This document shows positions 52,599 to 60,748 of a stretch of DNA of 64,000 nucleotides, piece after piece. The stretch lies in contig PLCO01000060.1 in NCBI GenBank assembly GCA_003134815.1, forward strand, positions 1 to 64,000, in the 5' to 3' direction. This DNA is from Acidobacteriaceae bacterium. Lineage in GTDB: Bacteria; Acidobacteriota; Terriglobia; Terriglobales; Acidobacteriaceae. A program made the translations under genes and the position numbers. The notes beneath the pieces are model-generated. The model saw nothing but the letters and a program-made list of their open reading frames with translations. It searched no databases and had not been told where the DNA came from. The first letter of the stretch is position 1. Each line of letters opens with the position of its first letter.

Positions 52599-52940
52599 AT
52601 GGACCAGAGGGGCCCAATAGACCAAATATTGATCGTGGATTCCGACCCTGTCCACGCCGCAGAGCTGGAAGATGCACTCCACACCGTCAATTGCAGAGTG
52701 TTGGTGTGTTCTGAACAGGAAGCGGCGCTTAATACCATACGGGCGGAGCATGTTGACCTTTTAATCGTGGTGCCATCCTCCCCTGAGCTGTGGAGGAAGG
52801 ATGCGGAGTCCCTTTGTGACGCAGTGCGCCAGTTCGAGGAACGGCCACAAATTGTGTGCATTCTTCGGGGTCCATATAGAGGCCCAGCCGAACGCCTTTA
52901 TGGTGACCGGCTGAGTATCAAGGTGCTGTATGAGAGATAG
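52599..52940 (+). CDS. Receiver-like protein (first half of a split response regulator)
   Basis: 113 residues from the second ATG, with AGGAG 6 nt upstream. The receiver fold is visible: QILIVDSDPVHAAELEDAL with the acidic pair reduced to a D.D, CRVLVCSEQEAA, then HVDLLIVVPSS where the phosphoacceptor Asp is expected (the D of VDLL), and a final IKVLYER in place of the usual Lys loop. Its end overlaps the DNA-binding gene by 11 nt. It may be non-phosphorylated. Confidence 0.6.
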   Translation: MDQRGPIDQILIVDSDPVHAAELEDALHTVNCRVLVCSEQEAALNTIRAEHVDLLIVVPSSPELWRKDAESLCDAVRQFEERPQIVCILRGPYRGPAERLYGDRLSIKVLYER

Positions 52941-53457
52941 AGAAGGGATCAAGCCAATTGTCGAGGAAGTCGATTATCTGCTCGCTGACCGGAGACAAAG
53001 AGCATTGGGGTGCCGGCGAATTGTTGTGGTCCATGGACACCATCAACGTGAGACTGCTTGCCTGGACGGTGAAACCGTGGAGCGGGTGTCTTTCGTATTT
53101 GGCTCCCGAGAATTCCCACTGCGACTATCCCCTACAGGACTCTTGATTGTTGACTGTTTATCGCGCCATCGCTGGACCCCGCTGAGTGCCACGCAGATCG
53201 AACGAATTCTATCGTCTGATCCGTTCTACCTGCGCCACGGGGCTAATTCGGTGAACAGCACGAAAGCGGCAGTCAGGCCGAGGCGCTCCTCAATAAAGGT
53301 CTATATTCGGCGAATCCGCGTGCAGATCGGGAAAGTCCTCCAGGAGGCCGGAACGATTGTTAGGCCGGAGGCAATCCTCGTGTCCGACACCACCGATTCG
53401 AATGTAGTGGTATACAGGCTTGACGCCAGCGTGGAGTTCAGACACCGTCAGAACTAA
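52930..53457 (+). CDS. OmpR-type winged-helix protein (second half of a split response regulator)
   Basis: 175 residues. After an N-terminal coil, the domain reads SFVFGSREFPLRLSPTGLLI, VDCLSRHRWTPLSATQIERI, RRSSIKVYIRRIRVQIGKVL, matching the Trans_reg_C order (strands, helix, recognition helix with KVYIRRIR). It overlaps the receiver-like gene, so the two probably act as one regulator. It stands directly upstream of the biosynthetic-type cluster and is the obvious candidate for its control. Confidence 0.7.
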   Translation: MRDREGIKPIVEEVDYLLADRRQRALGCRRIVVVHGHHQRETACLDGETVERVSFVFGSREFPLRLSPTGLLIVDCLSRHRWTPLSATQIERILSSDPFYLRHGANSVNSTKAAVRPRRSSIKVYIRRIRVQIGKVLQEAGTIVRPEAILVSDTTDSNVVVYRLDASVEFRHRQN

Positions 53458-53827
53458 CTTGCCTTCAGATTGTGGCAGCTATAGGGGGAGCCCGGGTTTC
53501 GCATTCTCACAAATGAAAAGAGTGTCGAACAGGTCGGGGCCGCACGAAATTCATAAATCCACCCTTTCGAGAATCCCGTCGCACGTTTGCGATCGGAGGG
53601 TGATTCTCACCGCAGCCCGGGCTTATCGGTTTTGAAGGCACCGAGACGGGTTCGGAAGCGTGCTCATGTAGGCTGCCCGAGGACGCCTGCTTCATGAGAT
53701 TGACAGGCATGGGTCCCCACACATCATACCGAAACTTGACAGAGCTGCCGCGCAGTGTAGCATTTCTCTTGAGAGGCTAACTTCATTCTCATGCATTCGA
53801 TACGGCCTAAGGTAAGATAAAAAACTG
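53458..53827. other. Leader region of the TyrRS cluster
   Basis: 370 nt without a gene. It contains the sequence AGCCCGGG twice (near 53490 and 53612) and a TAAGAT box 10 nt before the TyrRS start. I see no T-box specifier structure. Confidence 0.4.
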
Positions 53828-55177
53828 ATGTCTGCTTCCTTTATTCAACCCACGGAACTGCTCTTGCTGCTAGAGGAGCGCCTACTAAATCCGCCCGTCG
53901 ATCTCCGGCACCTTTCCGCCGAGGAACAGTTCGAAATCATACAACCTAGAGTTGCGTCTGGCAGTTTGGTCACGCCAGTAGAGCTTCTTGAACGCCTCAA
54001 GAAATCCAAGGCGAGCGGCAAACCACTCCGCGTCAAATTCGGCATTGATCCGACTGGTCCCGACATCCATATCGGGCACGCGGTATCACTCATCAACCTT
54101 CGTCTGTTTCAACGGATGGGCCACCAGATCGTCCTTGTCATAGGCGATTTCACCGCGCAGATAGGAGATCCTAGCGGCCGCTCAGATGAACGACCTGCGT
54201 TGACTTTAGACGACGTTCGCCACAATATGGCCACTTACGAGGCGCAAGCGGCTCGCATTGTTGACCTAGGAAGTTCAACTATAGAACGACACTACAACTC
54301 AGAATGGATGACCCGTCTCACAATGCAGCACTGGGCGGACCTTCTCCGAAAGATCCCAGTATCTTCGCTGCTGCAGAGAGATGATTTCCGACAGCGGCTG
54401 GCAGGAGGGCACGGTCTCTCGATGGCTGAGCTCGAGTACGCGCTGTATATGGCGTACGACTCCGTCATTCTTAATCCCGACATAGAACTGGGGGGGATAG
54501 ATCAGTTCCTCAACCTTCATATGTGCCGTCAGATGATGGTGGCAAGCGGTAAAATCCCCGAGGTCGTGGTCGCCTTCGATCTTATTCCAGGGACAACTGG
54601 GGAACGTGATTCCAACATGCGCCTCGTAAAAATGAGCAAGTCTCGCGGGAACTATATTGCCGTGACCGCCGAACCCGCAGACATGTACGGTAAAGTCATG
54701 TCGATTCCCGACGAAGTGATGTGGACTTGGTATCGCTCCCTTACCGAAGCGCCGGCACAATACATTAATGAACTCGAGGCGGCGACCCGCTCCGGGCAAG
54801 TACACCCCAGAGACGCAAAACAACTGCTCGCGCGCGTCGTAGTGGCCACCTTCAACCGCTTCTCAGCGACCGCTATCGAAGCGGCTGAGCGCGACTTCAA
54901 AAGTAAGTTCGGTTCGGAGGCCGCTCTCGCACCCGAAAGTGCGGTTCCCTTTTATGCGAATCCAGACCAGTCGATTCTTAACTTGTTATCGAGTATCAGC
55001 GGCCGAAGTAAGGCAGAGGTCAGGCGCCTATGTGAGCAGCGGGGAATCTGGCTACTGAAGGATGGTGAGGCTGAGTACTCAAGTCTCGAAGCCAGTTGGT
55101 TAGGAGCGCCAGGATCAAATCTCCGGGGTGCTATGGTTCGAATAGGCAAGCGGCACTACTACCGAGCCGGAAGCTAA
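53828..55177 (+). CDS. tyrS: Tyrosyl-tRNA synthetase paralogue
   Basis: 449 residues, full length. Class I motifs: HIGH as DIHIGHAVSL with RVKFGIDPTGP before it, and KMSKSRGNYI; the YALYMAYDS and IDQF segments are in order; the C-terminal S4-like RNA-binding part (LLSSISGRSKAEVRRLCEQR) is present. Reaction: tyrosine + ATP + tRNA-Tyr to Tyr-tRNA. Its position at the head of a cluster with a TrpRS paralogue and tailoring enzymes suggests either supply of an activated amino acid or self-resistance to a synthetase inhibitor rather than housekeeping. It lies 24 nt before the TrpRS start. Confidence 0.93.
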   Translation: MSASFIQPTELLLLLEERLLNPPVDLRHLSAEEQFEIIQPRVASGSLVTPVELLERLKKSKASGKPLRVKFGIDPTGPDIHIGHAVSLINLRLFQRMGHQIVLVIGDFTAQIGDPSGRSDERPALTLDDVRHNMATYEAQAARIVDLGSSTIERHYNSEWMTRLTMQHWADLLRKIPVSSLLQRDDFRQRLAGGHGLSMAELEYALYMAYDSVILNPDIELGGIDQFLNLHMCRQMMVASGKIPEVVVAFDLIPGTTGERDSNMRLVKMSKSRGNYIAVTAEPADMYGKVMSIPDEVMWTWYRSLTEAPAQYINELEAATRSGQVHPRDAKQLLARVVVATFNRFSATAIEAAERDFKSKFGSEAALAPESAVPFYANPDQSILNLLSSISGRSKAEVRRLCEQRGIWLLKDGEAEYSSLEASWLGAPGSNLRGAMVRIGKRHYYRAGS

Positions 55178-55201
55178 GGCGCGAAGTGAAGGAGTTAGTG
55201 A

Positions 55202-56221
55202 GTGACGACGCCTCAATTCGATGCACAATACTACAAGACCGTCATAGAAATGTTCGGCTACGACGCGCTTGAGTTTGCTCCCATCGACTTCGCGATTGGA
55301 TCACTAGATACTGCTTTGGTCCAGCGTCGGTGGCTATGCCACCACGACGGTCATGCTTTCCTCGAGGCGTCTGCTGCTGGGCGCCCTTGTATTGTAACGA
55401 CAGGATTTGGCCTCAGCGGTACCCCTCACATCGGTACTCTGAGCCAGATCCTTGGTGCCATTCTTCTGCAACGAGCGGGGATCGCAGTGCAAATAGTGCT
55501 CGGTGACCTCGATGCGTACAACGCGCGTGGGCAATCCCTCGCGGTAGTCTCCGAGCGTGAGGCTCGGTACAGGCAGTTCATCCTTAACCTTGGCTTCGAT
55601 CCGACACTTGGAACGCTTCGAAATCAGCGAGAATCGCTGGATGTTCTCGAAATAGCATATCTGGCAGCTCGGCATATCAGTGATTCCGATTTCCTCGCTA
55701 CCGAAGAGGATATATCGGAGTACTACGTCAAGCATGCCGCGTATCCTGGGATGACGTTTCCGGTGAAGCTCGCGATTCTATTGATGATCGCCGACTTCAT
55801 TGCTCTCCATGAGAGGAACACAGCGGTCCTGGTTATGTTGGGCATCGATGAGCATCGTTATGTTCGTCTTGCTCGTGCGGTTGCAGCCGAGATGACACAG
55901 CGCACAGTCTCAGGTCTATACTCGCGAATGAATCGCGGCCTGCAAGGGCATCCAAAAATGAGCAAGAGTCTCCCGGGATCGGCCATCTCGGTTGACATGT
56001 CGCCTGACGAAATTAGGACCGCTGTGATGAGTGAGCCAGACACAAGCCCTCTTCCGATGGAATCTCCCATCTTCCAAATGATTTGTGCCACCGGGAACTA
56101 TGAAGCAGTAACAATCGATCAGATGTTTCAGCATCGGCTCGCTGGAGGCGCGGAATGGCTGCGAGACAGGCAGGACTTCGTCGAACGGCTCATCGCAATG
56201 TGCGCGATGTGGCCGAAATAG
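55202..56221 (+). CDS. Tryptophanyl-tRNA synthetase-like protein (archaeal/eukaryotic type)
   Basis: 339 residues from a GTG with AAGGAG upstream. Opening FGYDALEFAPIDFAI...RRWLCHHDGHAFLEA corresponds to the eukaryotic-type N-terminus; the HIGH-type signature is TGFGLSGTPHIGTLSQ and the KMSKS loop is HPKMSKSLPGSAI. Both signatures are intact, so adenylate formation is possible. It lacks a clear anticodon-binding extension beyond the usual helical end, being about 40 residues shorter than typical. Distance from the archaeal/eukaryotic family is large. Biosynthetic activation or resistance are the two readings. Confidence 0.8.
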   Translation: MTTPQFDAQYYKTVIEMFGYDALEFAPIDFAIGSLDTALVQRRWLCHHDGHAFLEASAAGRPCIVTTGFGLSGTPHIGTLSQILGAILLQRAGIAVQIVLGDLDAYNARGQSLAVVSEREARYRQFILNLGFDPTLGTLRNQRESLDVLEIAYLAARHISDSDFLATEEDISEYYVKHAAYPGMTFPVKLAILLMIADFIALHERNTAVLVMLGIDEHRYVRLARAVAAEMTQRTVSGLYSRMNRGLQGHPKMSKSLPGSAISVDMSPDEIRTAVMSEPDTSPLPMESPIFQMICATGNYEAVTIDQMFQHRLAGGAEWLRDRQDFVERLIAMCAMWPK

Positions 56222-57324
56222 ACCAGGCACCCCCCGAAGTAACAGATGTATTTCATCGGCTGAATGTTCGTGCGCCGGTCGAGCTTGAACTACTCGGTAC
56301 CGCGTTCGAGAAAATACTCCACGTCGAGGATGCTCATCTCCGCGATCTCCTTCTTAGCGGGTTCCTGATGAGCGTGATGACAAAGGGGCCAGAGCTTCAA
56401 GAGATCGAAGCGCTTCTCCGGGTGGCATTCTCACTTGACGGGTTCTCGCCTAGTGACGCAGTGAAGGTGAGACTTCCGCGAAAGGAGAAATTAATCGGGT
56501 GCGCTGGAAGTGGCAAAAAGGGCACAAAGACAATGAATATTTCTACTCCGAGCGCCTTGCTAGCTGCGGCCGCTGGTGTTTATGTGTCAAAGACAGGATC
56601 CTCCTCGACATCTTCTATCAGTGGTTCAGCAGATTTTCTCTCTACCGCCGGTGCAAATCTTCGATTGCCGGTTGCTGAGATGGTTGCTGTTCTCAAGAGA
56701 CTTCGGTTCGGCTTCTTTCGAATTGAGGCACTTGTCCCAAACTTTGATCGCGTATATGGCGGTCGTTTCCATGCGCCCCATGCGCTGAGCTTTGCTTTGG
56801 CCGGGCTCGTCACGCCGATTCACTTGGACCACAGACTCTATGGGCTTTCCCATCCTAACGTCGAAATGTCGCTAAAAGTCTTTAGGCGGTTTGGTGTCGA
56901 AAACGCGCTCGTTGTATCAAGCACCCACGATGACATTCACTACATCGACGAAATGGGTATTTATGGAACGACGCGGTTGATGGGAATGCGGAATGGTCGC
57001 ATCGGAAGGTTGCTGTATCTGGATCCTACAGTCATTCTTCGACTTCCCCGGTATACGCCCAAGGATCTTGCACAAGGCCGTAATCTACGAGAGAATGTGG
57101 CAATTGGTCTGCGTGCTTTAAGGGGGGCTGGCCCTCAGTCAATTAAGGACGTGGTATGCATAAATGCCGCAAACCTAATGGTACTTGCTGAGAAAGCAGA
57201 CGACCTGAGGCACGGCTTTTCCTTGGCAAAAAGCGCGATGAGGAAGGGACTCGCGATCGAACTTCTTGAGTCATTCATAGATTCTACAGGCGGCGATGTG
57301 GCGGAACTACATGCGCGGATCTAA
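56209..57324 (+). CDS. TrpD-like protein (anthranilate phosphoribosyltransferase fold)
   Basis: About 371 residues from a GTG at 56209; an ATG at 56155 with GGAGG 6 nt upstream would add 18 residues inside the TrpRS gene. The helical N-terminal domain is followed by GSGKKGTKTMNISTPSALLA and SSISGSADFLSTAGAN, clearly homologous to the PRPP site GTGGDG..TFNIST and SSKSGSAD of TrpD. But the first motif is GSGKKG (Asp lost, Lys gained) and the later NLLGPLTNP-type segment is FALAGLVTPIH. Family reaction: phosphoribosyl transfer; here a changed acceptor or reaction is likely. Overlaps both neighbours. Confidence 0.75.
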   Translation: MAEIDQAPPEVTDVFHRLNVRAPVELELLGTAFEKILHVEDAHLRDLLLSGFLMSVMTKGPELQEIEALLRVAFSLDGFSPSDAVKVRLPRKEKLIGCAGSGKKGTKTMNISTPSALLAAAAGVYVSKTGSSSTSSISGSADFLSTAGANLRLPVAEMVAVLKRLRFGFFRIEALVPNFDRVYGGRFHAPHALSFALAGLVTPIHLDHRLYGLSHPNVEMSLKVFRRFGVENALVVSSTHDDIHYIDEMGIYGTTRLMGMRNGRIGRLLYLDPTVILRLPRYTPKDLAQGRNLRENVAIGLRALRGAGPQSIKDVVCINAANLMVLAEKADDLRHGFSLAKSAMRKGLAIELLESFIDSTGGDVAELHARI

Positions 57325-58399
57325 CGCCCCGTCCATCCGAGTGCTGCATGTCCCTTTTAACACGCCCTACGCGCGGAAGACGATACCGTCTGGGGTATCT
57401 TTAGCCAATGGAATGAGTAATGTACCAGAGCTTGCAACGGTTGAGTGGGCCGCCAGTCTAAACAATCTCCATCAATATGATATCTGTCACGTTCACTTCT
57501 TTGAGCGAACATCGGCACCGATGTTGAGCGACTGTTTGAGGCGCTGTAAGGAGCACGATAAACGCATCGTCGCAACATTGCACGACACTTTTCCGATCCA
57601 TGGCTGCGACCCACACGAGTACGCGAAGAAAATTCAAATTTTAGTGGAAGAAGCCGATGTCGTGGTAGCTTTGACGGCCGGCTCCGCCAAAGAAATTCAG
57701 AGTCACTATGGCACCCCCCGGTCCATGGTCAGAATCCCCTTGGGTTGTGTTGTTTCGCCGACGGATCCTAACTGGGGTTCGGGAGCCTATTTGCAAACTC
57801 CTGTGCGCTTTGCAGCATTTGGTTCGATGCGCCGAAACCGACGAATTGACTTGTTGGTGCGAGCCTTCGAAAATCTTCAGAATGATATCGATAGTAGGCT
57901 GGACCTATTGTTGCGACCGATTGGGACGACGACAAAACGTGACTTGGAAATCGTGCGTGGCTATGAGTCGTCTCGGGTTTCGTTGCGTATTCAATCAATA
58001 ATAAGTGACGAGGAAGTGGCAGAGTTTGTCGCGGGTTGTAGCATATTGGTGTTGCCGTATGAATGGGTGTGCCACTCAGGCCAACTGGAATTGGCATTTG
58101 ACATGGGCGTGGGAGTAGTCGCTCCGAATGCTGGCTATTTGCGAGAGCAGTGGCTGCTCAGCAAACGATTTGTCCCGCGACCAACTTTTTTCAGCTGGTC
58201 TACTCTACGGACTGCCGAAGAGCGCATTGGAGTTCTCGCCAGTGGCTTGAGGCATGCGTTTGAAGGCGTCCAATCGCCGCGACTGGACCATTGCGAGGAC
58301 GGTGGGGAATTCAGGGAACATAGGCGACGTGAGTTCGCGACTTTTCTCGGAACTTATGGGCAGATCTATAGAGGCCTTGTGGGTAGGACATCATGCTAG
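57311..58399 (+). CDS. Glycosyltransferase, GT4-like
   Basis: About 362 residues (an ATG at 57296 is also possible), overlapping the TrpD-like gene end. GT-B fold: N-terminal IRVLHVPFNTPYARK, IVATLHDTFPIHG, then the C-terminal RFAAFGSMRRNRRIDLLVRA, and SILVLPYEWVCHSGQLELAF, which replaces the classic EPFG..lEAma motif of GT4 with the Glu kept in LELAF. Transfers a sugar from an activated donor; acceptor unknown. Co-transcribed with the flanking genes (7-nt overlap with the dehydrogenase). Confidence 0.75.
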   Translation: MRGSNAPSIRVLHVPFNTPYARKTIPSGVSLANGMSNVPELATVEWAASLNNLHQYDICHVHFFERTSAPMLSDCLRRCKEHDKRIVATLHDTFPIHGCDPHEYAKKIQILVEEADVVVALTAGSAKEIQSHYGTPRSMVRIPLGCVVSPTDPNWGSGAYLQTPVRFAAFGSMRRNRRIDLLVRAFENLQNDIDSRLDLLLRPIGTTTKRDLEIVRGYESSRVSLRIQSIISDEEVAEFVAGCSILVLPYEWVCHSGQLELAFDMGVGVVAPNAGYLREQWLLSKRFVPRPTFFSWSTLRTAEERIGVLASGLRHAFEGVQSPRLDHCEDGGEFREHRRREFATFLGTYGQIYRGLVGRTSC

Positions 58400-59445
58400 C
58401 CATTGTTCTTCGCGCGCCGATGCACTGGCGGATTGAAGAGGTCGCGACGCCAACGGTTGCTGACCCAAGTTCAGTACTCATTCGAGTCATTGCTGCTGGC
58501 CTTTGCGGTAGTGACAAGAGGCGATTCTTTCACATACCGCCGCCGGAAGGATACTTTAGAACATCTATTCTCGGCCATGAAGTAGTGGGCACAGTGGAAC
58601 AGGTGGGGTCGGCAGTGAAGTCAGTTGGAGTGGGCGACCGAGTTGTAGTCGAACCATTGATTCCATGCGATGCATGTGCAGTTTGTAGGCTTGGGGAATA
58701 TCAGCTTTGCACGGAGTTGCGGGCAGTTGGACGCGATGTTCCTGGAGGCTTTGCCGAACGCATGCTTCTACCTGAAAGATGCGTCCGTGCTGTGCCTGAT
58801 AACGTAACCTCCGAAGAAGCAGTCCTTGCTGACCCGATTGCTGTGTGCTGCCACGCCCTCAAACTGTCCAAAATCATGGAGTGTTCTGGTCGGAGAGCCA
58901 TTGTGATTGGTGACGGACCTTTGGGCCTGCTGTGTCTCCAAGTTCTGATGGCCAATGAAATAGAAGCCGTGCTCGTCGGAAAGTATCCGGATCGAATGGA
59001 AGTGGTTCGGTCGATGAGTGGAGCGGATGCTCGCATCGCATCGGAGATTCCGACTAGCTGGATGAATGAGTTCGACGCTGTCTTCGAAACAGTGGGCGGA
59101 AACCAAGCGGAAACCATGAAACTCGGCGTTGATCTTGCTTCGCGGGGTGGCGAAGTAATTGTCCTAGGCGCATTCGATGCAGGCTATCACCTGCCGTTTG
59201 AAGCGCGAAAGGCGTTCGCAAAGGAACTGGGAGTTCTGGGATCGTATTCATACTCGACTACTGAAGGCCTGCGCGATATTGACATCGCTCTGGATTTACT
59301 GCGCCGACGCCGGGTGACAGGTAAACACTTTACGGACGTTGTTGAGTCCTTGCGCGACTTCGATAAGGCGTTATCCGCAATCGGCCACCTCGGTGGGCGT
59401 GGCGGCCCGATCAAACTTATCATGTCTAATGCATTTCATATGTGA
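58393..59445 (+). CDS. Zinc-dependent medium-chain dehydrogenase
   Basis: 350 residues. Catalytic zinc ligands in GLCGSDK and GHEVVG, structural zinc lobe with four Cys in PCDACAVCRLGEYQLC, Rossmann loop IGDGPLGLLCLQ, and FDAVFETVGG. Closest by pattern to sorbitol/threonine/galactitol-phosphate dehydrogenases. Oxidises a secondary alcohol with NAD(P); could act on the sugar or ribosyl part of the cluster's product. Starts in the overlap ATGCTAG with the glycosyltransferase stop. Confidence 0.9.
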   Translation: MLAIVLRAPMHWRIEEVATPTVADPSSVLIRVIAAGLCGSDKRRFFHIPPPEGYFRTSILGHEVVGTVEQVGSAVKSVGVGDRVVVEPLIPCDACAVCRLGEYQLCTELRAVGRDVPGGFAERMLLPERCVRAVPDNVTSEEAVLADPIAVCCHALKLSKIMECSGRRAIVIGDGPLGLLCLQVLMANEIEAVLVGKYPDRMEVVRSMSGADARIASEIPTSWMNEFDAVFETVGGNQAETMKLGVDLASRGGEVIVLGAFDAGYHLPFEARKAFAKELGVLGSYSYSTTEGLRDIDIALDLLRRRRVTGKHFTDVVESLRDFDKALSAIGHLGGRGGPIKLIMSNAFHM

Positions 59446-59509
59446 TACTGGCTATAATCTCCGGACGATGCGTGGAGTTCTAATTGCCATCTTTTCGAGA
59501 AAATAGCTA

Positions 59510-60343
59510 ATGGACCGGACATCGATGAGGCACCAACTCGCGCGGCCGATATTTGTGGTGGGTTCGCCACGATCGGGCACCACCGTTGTCGGTCGTTACC
59601 TGGCTAGTAGTAAATCTGTGCTTGATCTCGGCGAATATCGCGGCTTTTTTCTAGCGTATAAGGTGGTGCCGGAGTTCTTCGAAAGAGTACCTGCTCCTTT
59701 TCAAGCTCAGTACATTCGGAAGCTGGCCGACTTCACACGTCGAGTTGCGGAGGAACAAGCGCATGTTCGCCGGTCAAGCTGGTATTGTGACCACACCCCC
59801 CTTAATCTGCTGGTTGCACGAGAAATTGCGCGAGATGTTCCGCGTGCCCTATTCATTTTAATGGTGCGACATCATGCTGGCGTTATCCAGAGCTTGGCGC
59901 GGTCCTACCGTGATGGCTTCGAATGGGCAGGAGATACGCTTCGAAAACGTGCGGAAATTTATCGGCAGTTCTATTCCAACGTGACGGCGCTGCCTACCTT
60001 GCGAACAATTGCGGTCAGCTACGACGGTCTCTGCTCTGCACCCACTGAAACACTTAACATCCTTGAGCGACGGCTGGCGTCCTTCGGGTTTCCGATGGAA
60101 GGACTCTCTCGGAGGGCGTTTGTCGAGAGTCATGCGACATCTACTCGAGATCGCCGCGCGACGATCGGAGTGGTGACGCGCGATGCGGTACATCTGCGAG
60201 CGATTGCGTCCTTTGATGCAGCTCGCTGGACTAGGCGCCATCAGAGGATGACGGAAGAAATTATCGCGCCCGCGCAGATGCTGATTCTAAGATTATTTCC
60301 CGGGGCGTTAGAATCTTCGCCACCAGTTCATAGCCCTGTTTGA
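59510..60343 (+). CDS. Sulfotransferase (PAPS-dependent)
   Basis: 277 residues. The 5'-phosphosulfate-binding loop FVVGSPRSGTTVVGRYLA is at residues 15-32 and the 3'-phosphate-binding segment FILMVRHHAGVIQSLARSY near 120; a conserved DHTPLN lies between. This matches the Sulfotransfer_1/3 group that sulfates small molecules or lipids. The ribosome site is weak, and 64 nt separate it from the dehydrogenase. Probably the cluster's tailoring step; the C-terminal 70 residues are more variable. Confidence 0.9.
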   Translation: MDRTSMRHQLARPIFVVGSPRSGTTVVGRYLASSKSVLDLGEYRGFFLAYKVVPEFFERVPAPFQAQYIRKLADFTRRVAEEQAHVRRSSWYCDHTPLNLLVAREIARDVPRALFILMVRHHAGVIQSLARSYRDGFEWAGDTLRKRAEIYRQFYSNVTALPTLRTIAVSYDGLCSAPTETLNILERRLASFGFPMEGLSRRAFVESHATSTRDRRATIGVVTRDAVHLRAIASFDAARWTRRHQRMTEEIIAPAQMLILRLFPGALESSPPVHSPV

Positions 60344-60748
60344 CTTCCGGGAGTTGGTCGGATCGTGTTCAATCACCGACACCAGGATTTGATAGTCCGT
60401 CACTGCTATCAAGACTGCATATTCTCTTGACTTCAAATGCTTCAATATCCTCTGGCTTGGGTCCAGGACTTCGGGCGTAGCTGATCTTGTAAAGCCGACT
60501 CTCCCGAAAGGTTAGGGTACGATTAGCCTAGGGTGAGAGTGGCTCTTTAGGGCTCTGACCCCAACACCCGGCGAATTTCGATAGGCGAATAGAGTCCCGT
60601 TTTCCGGTCTCCAGCCAGGCAAGATTTGCCTGCTTGGCGATTGGCGCCTCTGTTATGGAACATCCAGAATTTCGTTAGTCTTGTTTAAGCTAGGCACTCA
60701 GGTGGAGCAGCAAGAAAACCTTCTTGAAAAGGACTCATTGGAACCTTA
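60344..60748. other. Stretch between sulfotransferase and radical SAM genes
   Basis: 405 nt with no intact gene. It contains the decayed copy of the small DNA-binding-like gene described separately. A promoter for the radical SAM gene is expected here, so that gene may be transcribed on its own. Confidence 0.4.
60555..60645 (-). pseudogene. Decayed copy of the small DNA-binding-like gene
   Basis: Shares GAATTTCGATA and AGTCCCGTTT with 51985-52030 in the same order and spacing (both sit over the IEIHPVLG part of the protein), then diverges. Only about 90 bases are recognisable. Confidence 0.5.

Noticed and set aside
53458-53827. T-box riboswitch before TyrRS
   Set aside because: No specifier loop, T-box sequence or terminator stem could be found, and T-boxes are not expected in this lineage.
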